Assembly: GCA_009780625.1 (NCBI GenBank)
Contig: WQZR01000010.1
Location: 1-18,436, forward strand
Length of the DNA: 18,436 bases
Direction of reading: 5' to 3'
Source of the DNA: Bacillota bacterium
GTDB taxonomy: Bacteria; Bacillota; Clostridia; Christensenellales; UBA1242
Below, piece after piece: positions 11,969 to 18,436 of this stretch; the first letter of the stretch is position 1; every line of letters begins with the position of its first letter. The translations under genes and the position numbers were made by a program. The notes below the pieces were generated by a model. That model was not told the origin of the DNA. It saw only the letters and a list, made by a program, of their open reading frames with translations, and did no database searches.

Positions 11969-14900
11969 ATGAAAAAGGTATATAAATACTATAAAGAAAG
12001 ACTTGTTGAAATCAGTGGAAGAAGCCGCAGTTTATATTCAAAAAAGATAAGCAAAAAATCGGCTTATGATATAGGAAAAATTCTAGACGGGGACTATGAT
12101 GAGATTAACGATTTCACAGATTTTTTGTGGCATGGAAAAAAGAGAGCGTATACACTTATTTGCAATAAACATAAAGCAAGACTTTTTAAAAACCTAAACA
12201 CAGAAGATAAGAAAGTTATTCTAGGGCAAGTGAGTGATTTAAAAACTCTTAAACGCGAAATGGAAGACTTTGCACGTGAGACTGGAAGGCAAGAACTTTT
12301 TGTTGGCTATCCATTTGTTCAGGGTGCACTAGGGCGAGATATGATTATTCGTGCACCGCTTTTATTGTTTCCTGCAACCATTCATATCGAAGACGAAACA
12401 ACGGTTGAAATTGAACTTAAACAAGGCGACGCCATTCAACTGAACAAAGTTTTTATTTTGGCATATGCAAAGCATCATAATCTTAATATCGACGAAATGG
12501 ATTTGGATGCAACTCCAAAGTTTAAAAACATAGAGCATGTTGTGAAATATCTTAGAGGCTTTGGTTTTAAACTAGGCTATATTCCAAGAAAAGGTTTGTT
12601 TAATTTCGAAACATCAAAAGAACCAAAAATTGGCGACCCAATGGAAATTAGGCAATATGCAGTCATTGGTCGTTTCCCTCTTGCAAACGCAATTTATAAC
12701 GACTATAACCTCCTTGAAAAAAAGAAACCAACGCAAGCAATCAAAGAACTTCTAGACACTTCAATCTTTGCAAAGAAAATCAAAAACGTAAACACAGACT
12801 TATATGTTGTAAGCTCTTTGGATTTTGCTCAAGAGCAAGCAGTTGAACAACTAAACAAAGCCGGCAACATGGTGATTTATGGACCTCCAGGAACAGGAAA
12901 AAGCCAAACGATTGTAAACATCATCACAGACGCACTTTGCAAAAACAAGCGTGTTCTTGTTGTTTCGCAAAAGAAAGCAGCACTTGATGTTGTGTATAAC
13001 AGGCTAGGAATTCTAAACGACAGAGCAATGTATCTAAACGACCCAGAGAAAGGGAAGAACGAGTTTTATGTTCGAACAAAAACAACTCACCACGATGTGA
13101 TTAAAAACAACATTGCCGACCCAAGACTTCAAGAAGAAAAATATAAAAAAATAAAAACTCTGATTGATAAAGAAGTTGAAATTTTGGAGAACATCACAGA
13201 AACGCTTTGGACGCCGCTTCCATTTGGAATCACACTCCAAGAGATGTATGCACAAAGCTATCAGTTTGGAAAAGATGCTCTGGAAAGACTTATATATGAA
13301 AAGGTTATAAACAACCAAAAACTTATGGGTTGCAAATATAACGAACTTTCAAGCACTTTAAGAATAATCAAAGAAAAAAGAAAAGGCGAGTTATATTTCA
13401 AACGCCTGAAGATGTTTCAGGGCAACCCAATTATTGCTCACATAAAAGATGATTTGTCTGTTCACACAATTGGGCAGGTGAATTCTTTCATCACAAAGTT
13501 GGCTAACTCTTCTAAGATTGTTCCATTCAATTTTGCAGCATATCCAAATGCAAGACAAGCACTTGCGTTCTATTTGGAAAACGGACTAGAGAATGGTCAC
13601 CTTAGACCGGTAATCAAATTTATTGCACGCGTTGAAAGAAAGAAAGTAAGCGAAATTGAAAAGAACTTCAAAATTGCAATGATGGCAATAAGAAGATATG
13701 TTGAAGAATATTCTTTGTTGGAATCTGTTTTAGACAAAAAAGGTTTTGCAATGACTCTCGAAGGCGTTCTTAACGGAAACGCAACGCTGTTGAAACTTCT
13801 TTCCGATGCTCTGACAAACTATGTTGTTGTTAGGGATATGAACATCAACCTAAGAACAATGACAGAACTAGACATGACAATTCTAAACCTAGCCTATAAC
13901 ATTGAAAAAACTTCTCAAAAAGGATTCCTTGAAGTTATTTCAAAGATTCTGCCTGCACGTATATATCACGAACTTGTGAAAGGCGAAGAAAGATATAAAC
14001 AAAGACTTTCAAAAATCATGGACTTCGAAAACGTGAAAGACAGAATCATTTCTTTGAAGGCAGAGCAGAGGGAAACAGTTAAACAAATTTGTCTTGATAT
14101 GTTTAAAAAGAGTTATATCACAAAATATAACAGCGACGGCGAAAACAAAAACTTCCTATACCAAATTGGAAAGCCACAAAACCTGTGGTCAATCAGAAAA
14201 CTTATGGACGTATATGGCGACCTTATGTTGGAACTTTTCCCATGTTGGCTTCTTTCGCCAGAAAACGTTTCAACAATTATGCCTCTTAGAGAAGGTATGT
14301 TCGATTTAATTCTTTTCGACGAAGCATCTCAAATCTTTATTGAAAGCACATTGCCAACAATATATAGAGGAAAGCACATCGTTATTGCTGGAGACAACAA
14401 ACAACTTAGACCTTCAGCACACTTTATGAGAAGGTATATGGGAAGCGATATTGACGAACTAGATTTAAACACGCAGGCTGCCTTGGAAGTTGAAAGTTTG
14501 TTGGACCTTGCAACAAGCAGATATAACGGAATCAATCTAAACTATCACTATAGAAGTGCTCACGAAGAATTTATAAACTTCAGCAACCACGCATTCTATG
14601 ACTGCCGTCTTCAAATTGCGCCAAACTTAAGCCGCAACATTGCGGTGAAGCCAATCGAGCGGATTAAAGTTGAAGGCAGATGGATTGATAGGAAAAATAA
14701 AACCGAAGCACAACAAGTTGTAAACCTAATAAAGAAGTTGTTTAAAACAAGAAAGAACAATGAAAGCATTGGTGTAATCACATTCAACGCAGAGCAAGAA
14801 CAATATATAAAAGACTTAATTGACGCTGAGATGAAGCAAAACGTTTCGGTAAACAATCAGTTCCTTTCAGAGTTCAACAGAAAAGAACACGGCGAAGACA

Positions 14901-15589
14901 TCAGTTTGTTTATCAAGAACATCGAAAACGTTCAAGGGGATGAGCGAGATATCATCATTTTCTGCATAGGCTATGCAAAGAACGAACAAGGAAAAGTTCT
15001 TGCACACTTTGGACCACTGAATATGGAAGGCGGAGAGAACAGGCTTAACGTTGCAATAACTCGTGCAAAGAAAAAGATTTATGTTGTGACTAGTATCGAA
15101 CCAGATGAATTGATGGTTGAAAACACAAAAAACCAAGGACCAAAACTTTTCAAAAAATATCTTCAATATGTTCAGGCAGTTTCAAGTGGAAACAAAAAAC
15201 AAGCTGATATTATCTTAGAAGGTTTCAGAACTCAAAACCAGGTTGCAAGACCTTCGTCAGCAGGAATTGCAAATGGCATAAAAGAAGCACTTGAAAAACA
15301 AGGTTGGACAGTTGAGGCAGACCTTGGCAACGCTGGCTATAAACTTTCACTTGCAATTTATGATAAGCAACTAGATAGATACCTTGTTGGAATTGAGTGC
15401 GACGACACGGCATATCATTCTTCTTCAAGCATTTTGGAAAGAGATGTATTCCGAAGCAAGTTTATGGAAAGCAGAGGTTGGAACATTCTTCGAATTTGGA
15501 GCAGGGACTGGTGGCTTAACCCAACAAAGGTGATTAATCAAATAACCAAAGAAGCAAAACGTTCTAGAGATAAAATGATGAGTAAATAA
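11969..15589 (+). CDS. DUF4011-type SF1 helicase with C-terminal PD-(D/E)XK-like nuclease
   Basis: 1206 residues. The N-terminus 'LVEISGRSRSLYSKK' (12-26) fits the DUF4011 opening. Superfamily 1 helicase motifs follow: Walker A GPPGTGKS (305-312), 'VVSQKKAALD' (motif Ia), Walker B 'LFDEASQ' (D784-E785), 'GDNKQLRPS' (808-816), 'NYHYRS' (motif IV region) and 'NRLNVAITRAKKKIYVV' (motif VI, 1024-1040). The wide gap between Walker A and B carries a helical insertion, as in Upf1/AAA_11-AAA_12 proteins. The C-terminus has 'GIECDDTAYHSS' (1141-1152), 'ERDVFRSKF' and 'LRIWSRDWW' (1174-1182), the pattern of Vsr/DUF559/MTES_1575-type nucleases. Such fusions often occur in phage-defence islands, so a DNA- or RNA-processing defence role is likely but unproven. 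The gene is monocistronic, between its own promoter and terminator. Confidence 0.85.
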   Translation: MKKVYKYYKERLVEISGRSRSLYSKKISKKSAYDIGKILDGDYDEINDFTDFLWHGKKRAYTLICNKHKARLFKNLNTEDKKVILGQVSDLKTLKREMEDFARETGRQELFVGYPFVQGALGRDMIIRAPLLLFPATIHIEDETTVEIELKQGDAIQLNKVFILAYAKHHNLNIDEMDLDATPKFKNIEHVVKYLRGFGFKLGYIPRKGLFNFETSKEPKIGDPMEIRQYAVIGRFPLANAIYNDYNLLEKKKPTQAIKELLDTSIFAKKIKNVNTDLYVVSSLDFAQEQAVEQLNKAGNMVIYGPPGTGKSQTIVNIITDALCKNKRVLVVSQKKAALDVVYNRLGILNDRAMYLNDPEKGKNEFYVRTKTTHHDVIKNNIADPRLQEEKYKKIKTLIDKEVEILENITETLWTPLPFGITLQEMYAQSYQFGKDALERLIYEKVINNQKLMGCKYNELSSTLRIIKEKRKGELYFKRLKMFQGNPIIAHIKDDLSVHTIGQVNSFITKLANSSKIVPFNFAAYPNARQALAFYLENGLENGHLRPVIKFIARVERKKVSEIEKNFKIAMMAIRRYVEEYSLLESVLDKKGFAMTLEGVLNGNATLLKLLSDALTNYVVVRDMNINLRTMTELDMTILNLAYNIEKTSQKGFLEVISKILPARIYHELVKGEERYKQRLSKIMDFENVKDRIISLKAEQRETVKQICLDMFKKSYITKYNSDGENKNFLYQIGKPQNLWSIRKLMDVYGDLMLELFPCWLLSPENVSTIMPLREGMFDLILFDEASQIFIESTLPTIYRGKHIVIAGDNKQLRPSAHFMRRYMGSDIDELDLNTQAALEVESLLDLATSRYNGINLNYHYRSAHEEFINFSNHAFYDCRLQIAPNLSRNIAVKPIERIKVEGRWIDRKNKTEAQQVVNLIKKLFKTRKNNESIGVITFNAEQEQYIKDLIDAEMKQNVSVNNQFLSEFNRKEHGEDISLFIKNIENVQGDERDIIIFCIGYAKNEQGKVLAHFGPLNMEGGENRLNVAITRAKKKIYVVTSIEPDELMVENTKNQGPKLFKKYLQYVQAVSSGNKKQADIILEGFRTQNQVARPSSAGIANGIKEALEKQGWTVEADLGNAGYKLSLAIYDKQLDRYLVGIECDDTAYHSSSSILERDVFRSKFMESRGWNILRIWSRDWWLNPTKVINQITKEAKRSRDKMMSK

Positions 15590-15590
15590 A

Positions 15591-15613
15591 AAAAACGCCA
15601 AGTGGCGTTTTTT
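15591..15613. terminator. Bidirectional terminator
   Basis: AAAAACGCC (15591-15599), loop AAGT, GGCGTTTTT (15604-15612). A and T tracts on both sides let it end both the helicase transcript and the leftward transcript of 15617-16255. Confidence 0.8.
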
Positions 15614-15616
15614 GTT

Positions 15617-16255
15617 TTATATAATAAGTTCACCTTTTGCACGTTCTTCTTTTGTAAGTTCTCTAATTTCCATATTTGTAAGTTCCTTAATGTCAATCAA
15701 AACAGGAATTCCCTCAAAGTTTGTTCTTGCTTCAACAGTTTCACTTGTTGTTCTGTCTGTGTGAAGTGTTGTTATTCTTCTAAAGCCGCGAAGAATGAGT
15801 TGTTTGTCTGCAGGAACTTTATATTGTTTGATGTCATGCATATCTGTTTCATATTTATATGGTTTCTTCATTGTTGCAGTGCCTAGTTTCCATGTCAGGT
15901 TGCCAAGGAATTCTGCAGTTCTATCTGAACCATAGTGGTGCGGTTCACGCTCTCCTTTTAGAATCGAGGCAGGAACACGATGCTTTTTGCCGTTGTGAAG
16001 AATTTCAACCATTGCCACATGTCTTTGACCATAGCCGATGAATTTGTTTTGAATTGAAATAATTCCGTTGTTCGTAATTTCAACCTCTTCGCCTTTTCTA
16101 ATAGTCACAATTTTTTCAAGCCTTTCCACATCAGCCATCATTTCTTTCGTTGTTGTTGCAACCAAACCAAATTTGTTTTTTGCAAAAAATCCTTTTGTTC
16201 TAATCTCTGCACGTGCTGCATCTATGCTTTCAAGTGTTATATTGTTTGAGTCCAT
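15617..16255 (-). CDS. Hypothetical protein, 212 residues
   Basis: No family is recognised. The protein is soluble, with no signal peptide or membrane helix. An N-terminal helical part (1-50, 'TTTKEMMADVERLEKIV') is followed by beta-rich sequence. The segment 'GEEVEITNNGIISIQNKFIG' and 'HVAMVEILHNGKKHRVPAS' could be a small barrel of SH3/KOW type, which is speculation. It closes with an acidic/basic mixed helix 'IKELTNMEIRELTKEE'. The start has AGGAAGGA upstream, behind the promoter at 16314-16286. It is monocistronic, convergent with the helicase gene. Confidence 0.75.
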   Translation of the reverse strand: MDSNNITLESIDAARAEIRTKGFFAKNKFGLVATTTKEMMADVERLEKIVTIRKGEEVEITNNGIISIQNKFIGYGQRHVAMVEILHNGKKHRVPASILKGEREPHHYGSDRTAEFLGNLTWKLGTATMKKPYKYETDMHDIKQYKVPADKQLILRGFRRITTLHTDRTTSETVEARTNFEGIPVLIDIKELTNMEIRELTKEERAKGELII

Positions 16256-16285
16256 TTTGTTCCTTCCTTTTTTTAGTTAAAACCC

Positions 16286-16314
16286 AGTATAATCTAGATT
16301 TAAAAAAATTTCAA
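16286..16314 (-). promoter_or_regulatory. Promoter of the 212-residue protein gene
   Basis: On the minus strand TTGAAA (16314-16309), 17 bases, TATACT (16291-16286). This gives a leader of about 25 bases with a purine-rich ribosome binding site. Confidence 0.65.
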
Positions 16315-16332
16315 GAGGTAAATAAAAAACAC

Positions 16333-16360
16333 TTGCATTTTTTAGACAATATGATAAAAT
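16333..16360 (+). promoter_or_regulatory. Promoter of tRNA-Ala
   Basis: TTGCAT (16333-16338), 16 bases, TGA-TAAAAT (the -10 is 16355-16360). It uses the same -35 and extended -10 words as the promoter at 17112-17140. The start would fall about 13 bases before the mature tRNA. Confidence 0.7.
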
Positions 16361-16379
16361 ATCTCTTATCATGCGGCTT

Positions 16380-16456
16380 GGGGGATTAGCTCATTTGGCT
16401 AGAGCACCTGCCTTGCACGCAGGGGGTGGTCGGTTCGAATCCGACATTCTCCACCA
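16380..16456 (+). tRNA. tRNA-Ala (anticodon TGC)
   Basis: All arms pair: acceptor GGGGGAT with ATTCTCC (two G-U pairs), D stem GCTC/GAGC, anticodon stem CCTGC/GCAGG around the loop CTTGCAC (anticodon TGC), T stem GTCGG/CCGAC around TTCGAAT. Discriminator A and CCA are encoded, 77 bases in all. It is a single gene, not part of an rRNA operon here. Confidence 0.95.
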
Positions 16457-16464
16457 GAGCATGA

Positions 16465-16494
16465 AAAAAAGAAAGCGGCAACGCTTTCTTTTTT
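16465..16494. terminator. Bidirectional terminator between tRNA-Ala and the small membrane protein
   Basis: AAAAAAGAAAGCG (16465-16477), loop GCAA, CGCTTTCTTTTTT (16482-16494): 13 bp with A and T flanks, able to work on both strands. Confidence 0.85.
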
Positions 16495-16508
16495 GTTAAC
16501 TAATTCTA

Positions 16509-16751
16509 TTAGTTTGAAGAAGGTCTTGGTAAGAATAAAACAAGAAGACCTAGAGTGAATAGAATAAGTGGAGTGCCTGCCATTTCAATAATGGTTGCAA
16601 TGCCAGCAGCTGCACCATTGAAATCTTCTACTCCGCTGAAAAGTTCTGCAAGAACGCCAATGTTCATAAAAAATGAAATAAGCGCCATAAGTGCAGCAGC
16701 GAACATAACGAATCCAATTAGCTTTTTAATTTTCCAAAATAAAGTCACCAT
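16509..16751 (-). CDS. Small two-helix membrane protein (unknown)
   Basis: 80 residues with two hydrophobic segments, about 9-33 and 52-74. They are joined by a short loop with 'GVEDFNGAAAG' and the protein ends 'FLPRPSSN'. The start is well supported by AAAGGAGG about 12 bases upstream. The likely promoter is TGA-TATAAT on the minus strand (the -10 is 16791-16786), divergent from the DUF503 gene. No family is recognised. Confidence 0.7.
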   Translation of the reverse strand: MVTLFWKIKKLIGFVMFAAALMALISFFMNIGVLAELFSGVEDFNGAAAGIATIIEMAGTPLILFTLGLLVLFLPRPSSN

Positions 16752-16785
16752 TTTATTTTTTTCCTCCTTTATATATTATTCATCA

Positions 16786-16819
16786 ATTATATCACGAATT
16801 GCCCAACAGGTGATAATAT
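16786..16819. promoter_or_regulatory. Divergent promoters of the small membrane protein and DUF503 genes
   Basis: On the minus strand TGA-TATAAT has its -10 at 16791-16786. On the plus strand TGA-TAATAT (the -10 is 16814-16819) ends 6 bases before the DUF503 ATG at 16826. No Shine-Dalgarno lies before that ATG, so the plus transcript is predicted to be leaderless. Confidence 0.5.
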
Positions 16820-16825
16820 ATCTAT

Positions 16826-17101
16826 ATGCATATAGAAAACGCAAAATTGACACTTTATATATCTCATTCGACTTCTCTAAAAGACAAGCGACAAGTCAGC
16901 CGCAGCATCATTGATAAAATAAGGCAGAAGTTCAATTGCTCTGCCGCAGAAGTGGACACTCAAGATGTTCATCAAACTTTAACTATTGGAATAGCCGTTG
17001 TTTCGGGTGACTATGCTCATGCAAGACAATCGCTTGATACAATCATTCGTTTTGTGGAAGAAAACGCCGATGCGGAAATCACAAAAATAGAAAGAGACTA
17101 G
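16826..17101 (+). CDS. DUF503 family protein (YlxP-like)
   Basis: 91 residues, the usual length for DUF503. Conserved features are the opening beta strand, 'SLKDKRQVSRSIIDKIRQKFNCSAAEVD' (compare the family's 'SLKeKR...l...l..rFnvsvAEvd'), 'DVHQTLTIGIAVVSGDYAHARQSLD' and the final 'ADAEITKIERD'. In Bacillus the homologue YlxP lies in the nusA-infB-rbfA operon and is thought to affect ribosome biogenesis or RNA handling. Here the gene stands alone. The ATG is close behind a -10 with no ribosome binding site. Confidence 0.9.
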   Translation: MHIENAKLTLYISHSTSLKDKRQVSRSIIDKIRQKFNCSAAEVDTQDVHQTLTIGIAVVSGDYAHARQSLDTIIRFVEENADAEITKIERD

Positions 17102-17111
17102 AAGCACCCTA

Positions 17112-17140
17112 TTGCATTCCCCAAACATACATGATAAAAT
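17112..17140 (+). promoter_or_regulatory. Promoter of the coiled-coil membrane protein gene
   Basis: TTGCAT (17112-17117), 17 bases, TGA-TAAAAT (the -10 is 17135-17140), 7 bases before the ATG at 17148. It shows that the in-frame TTG at 17112 is part of the -35 and not the start codon. Confidence 0.75.
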
Positions 17141-17147
17141 TTACGGA

Positions 17148-18245
17148 ATGAATAAAGAAGAAAAACAGTGTTGCATAGATTTAGAAGAAAAGTTTAGAGA
17201 ACTGCTCTCTTCTTTGGGCGTGAAGCACGATAAGTTTGACGTGAAAATCGGGCTAAAAAATGCAAGAAAACCAGCAGACCCAAACAAGCCAACAACACCG
17301 AGAGTGACAACCGCACAAGTTCTTGACTATCTAACCACTCATATGCCAACGCTTCTTCAAAACAAAGAAGACTCAATCACTGGTTTCAACACATTTGTTG
17401 CAACACTTGAAGAACATTTAAAAAAACAAAAAGAAATGCTTGATGCCTATCTTAAACAAGTGCCAAACACGCAAACTGTTGCTGTTCCGCAAGATAACTC
17501 TGGTATTATAACCAATCACATTAATGCACAAGCAAAAGAAATGCAAACATTCATAAGGCAAGAACTTGCAAGACTTGCTTATATTTCAGAACACATGCCA
17601 GCCCTGCTTGTTGAAATGCATAAGATTATGAAAGCCAACACGGACAAACTTGATTTGATTGAAGGCAAAGTTTCAAGATTCTTGACCGAAGAGTTTATTT
17701 TGTCTTTAACAAGCATCAAAAACGGCGACGATAAGCTCGACGAATTTGCGATGTTGCACGAAGCAATCAGAAAAGGCGACGATAGAGTTATTGCCGAACT
17801 TACAAAACAAATTGCGTCTGTTGGAAAAATTGTGAAGATTGGTGATGACAGAGTGATTGAATATCTAGATAAAAACGTAACTCCAAGATTTGACGGAATA
17901 GAAGACAGGCTGACAAAGATTGAAAAGAAACAAGGTCAAACAATAGTTTCTTCTGGAAAAGTTACAACCGCAACAGAAGTTGAAGAGCAATATAATCTTG
18001 TTCCAGCCGCGGCAGCAATCACAGTTGGTGCAGCAGGTGCTGTTTCTGCACTTATAAGTGCGATTGTCGAAAACCCAACAGCATTGACATGGAGTCTTCT
18101 TGTAAGTGGTGGTGGTTTGGCTCTAAGTTTTATACTCTATCTTTGCAAAACAAAAATCACAAAAAAATCAGTGACTGACATGAAAGAAAAGATGGAAACA
18201 AGGCAAATAACTCATTCTCACCAACCAGAGAACGGCATCAATTAA
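17148..18245 (+). CDS. Coiled-coil protein with two C-terminal membrane helices (unknown)
   Basis: 365 residues from the ATG at 17148. The N-terminal two thirds are helical and charged. They include a partial internal repeat 'KNGDDKLDEF', 'RKGDDRVIAEL', 'KIGDDRVIEYL' about 20-30 residues apart, each of the form (K/R).GDD(K/R)(L/V). Two membrane helices follow at about 284-307 (Ala/Gly-rich) and 312-333, then a basic and polar tail. With no signal peptide the large helical part is probably cytoplasmic. The function is unknown. The start was chosen by the promoter spacing; an in-frame TTG 12 codons upstream overlaps the -35. Confidence 0.75.
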   Translation: MNKEEKQCCIDLEEKFRELLSSLGVKHDKFDVKIGLKNARKPADPNKPTTPRVTTAQVLDYLTTHMPTLLQNKEDSITGFNTFVATLEEHLKKQKEMLDAYLKQVPNTQTVAVPQDNSGIITNHINAQAKEMQTFIRQELARLAYISEHMPALLVEMHKIMKANTDKLDLIEGKVSRFLTEEFILSLTSIKNGDDKLDEFAMLHEAIRKGDDRVIAELTKQIASVGKIVKIGDDRVIEYLDKNVTPRFDGIEDRLTKIEKKQGQTIVSSGKVTTATEVEEQYNLVPAAAAITVGAAGAVSALISAIVENPTALTWSLLVSGGGLALSFILYLCKTKITKKSVTDMKEKMETRQITHSHQPENGIN

Positions 18246-18257
18246 GCCGTTCTTTTG

Positions 18258-18286
18258 TTGGCAATAGATGATATAAATCGTATACT
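18258..18286 (+). promoter_or_regulatory. Promoter of the lipoprotein gene
   Basis: TTGGCA (18258-18263), 17 bases, TATACT (18281-18286), ending 7 bases before the ATG at 18294. No Shine-Dalgarno is present in that gap. Confidence 0.7.
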
Positions 18287-18293
18287 TATAACA

Positions 18294-18436
18294 ATGAGAA
18301 AAATTCCAAAAGTTTTATTTACATTTGTGTTTTTGATAACTTTTTCATTTGCAATTTCTGCATGTGCTTTTTCTGGCAACAGTTGTTCTCATGCATGGAA
18401 CGAAGCCACTTGTGTGGTTGCAAGAACATGCACAAA
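18294..18436 (+). CDS. Cys-rich lipoprotein, 5' part only
   Basis: The frame runs off the window. The first 47 residues show a lipoprotein signal: MRKIPK, a hydrophobic stretch, then the lipobox 'ISAC' with C24 as the lipidated cysteine. The mature part begins 'AFSGNSCSHAWNEATCVVAR' and continues with another Cys. The 'C.H.WNEATC....TC' pattern is the start of a short Cys-rich repeat found in tandem in clostridial surface proteins. The function of the whole protein cannot be told. Confidence 0.7.
   Translation, partial: MRKIPKVLFTFVFLITFSFAISACAFSGNSCSHAWNEATCVVARTCT

Noticed and set aside
11797..11985. 62-codon frame overlapping the permease end
   Set aside because: It runs through the terminator hairpin and the helicase promoter and has no ribosome binding site; it is a chance frame.
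16380..16456. tRNA gene as an integration site of a mobile element
   Set aside because: No integrase gene or repeated 3' tRNA end was found on either side within the window.
17112..17147. TTG at 17112 as start of the coiled-coil protein
   Set aside because: This TTG is part of a TTGCAT -35 box at ideal distance from TGATAAAAT, so it would not be transcribed.
101..18245. Alternative genetic code with UGA as Trp
   Set aside because: All genes read through with the standard code, Trp is encoded by TGG, and no conserved domain is interrupted by TGA.

Overview
The window reads as AT-rich chromosomal DNA of a low-GC Gram-positive-type bacterium, most likely an uncultured Clostridia-like Bacillota. 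Supporting this are a DUF503 (YlxP-like) gene, a class-IV cyclase/CYTH protein, a YbaK-type editing deacylase, lipoprotein and surface-protein architectures, T-tailed intrinsic terminators, and AGGAG ribosome binding sites mixed with apparently leaderless genes. The lineage is an inference; there is no rRNA or marker gene to fix it. No prophage, insertion sequence or CRISPR array was found.

Layout. (1) 1-967: the start of a leftward ABC ATPase and a rightward exodeoxyribonuclease III gene leave from back-to-back promoters; the exonuclease gene carries a small double-hairpin insertion in frame. (2) 1008-4172: a 1054-residue surface protein with a signal peptide, a beta-propeller-like head, a long repetitive coiled-coil stalk and a C-terminal membrane anchor. 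(3) 4169-5190, leftward: a CYTH protein and a YbaK-like tRNA-editing deacylase in one operon. (4) 5280-10054: the most unusual block. A single-span membrane protein is followed by two paralogous two-gene cassettes, each with a 103-residue acidic protein and a 527/529-residue protein. Both large proteins carry an HExxH motif, and about 65 residues later a conserved R-x-E-E-x-x-C-x-x-Y motif, suggesting a zinc metallopeptidase. Their C-terminal charged tails are almost identical, and a related motif lies in the membrane protein. (5) 10055-11852: a promoter, a micropeptide with four consecutive Phe codons, a possible antiterminator, an intrinsic terminator, then an APC-family amino acid permease. 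This has the layout of a Phe-sensing transcription attenuator. (6) 11969-15589: a 1206-residue DUF4011/SF1 helicase fused to a C-terminal PD-(D/E)XK-like nuclease, of the kind often seen in defence. (7) 15617-18436: an unknown leftward protein, a tRNA-Ala(UGC), a small membrane protein, DUF503, a coiled-coil membrane protein and the start of a Cys-rich lipoprotein.

Transcription. Promoters here favour an extended -10 (TGnTAAAAT or TGnTATACT). In seven places the -10 ends only 6-7 bases before the chosen start codon, with no usable Shine-Dalgarno, which predicts leaderless mRNAs. Most transcription units end at GC-rich hairpins with T tracts, several of which can serve both strands.
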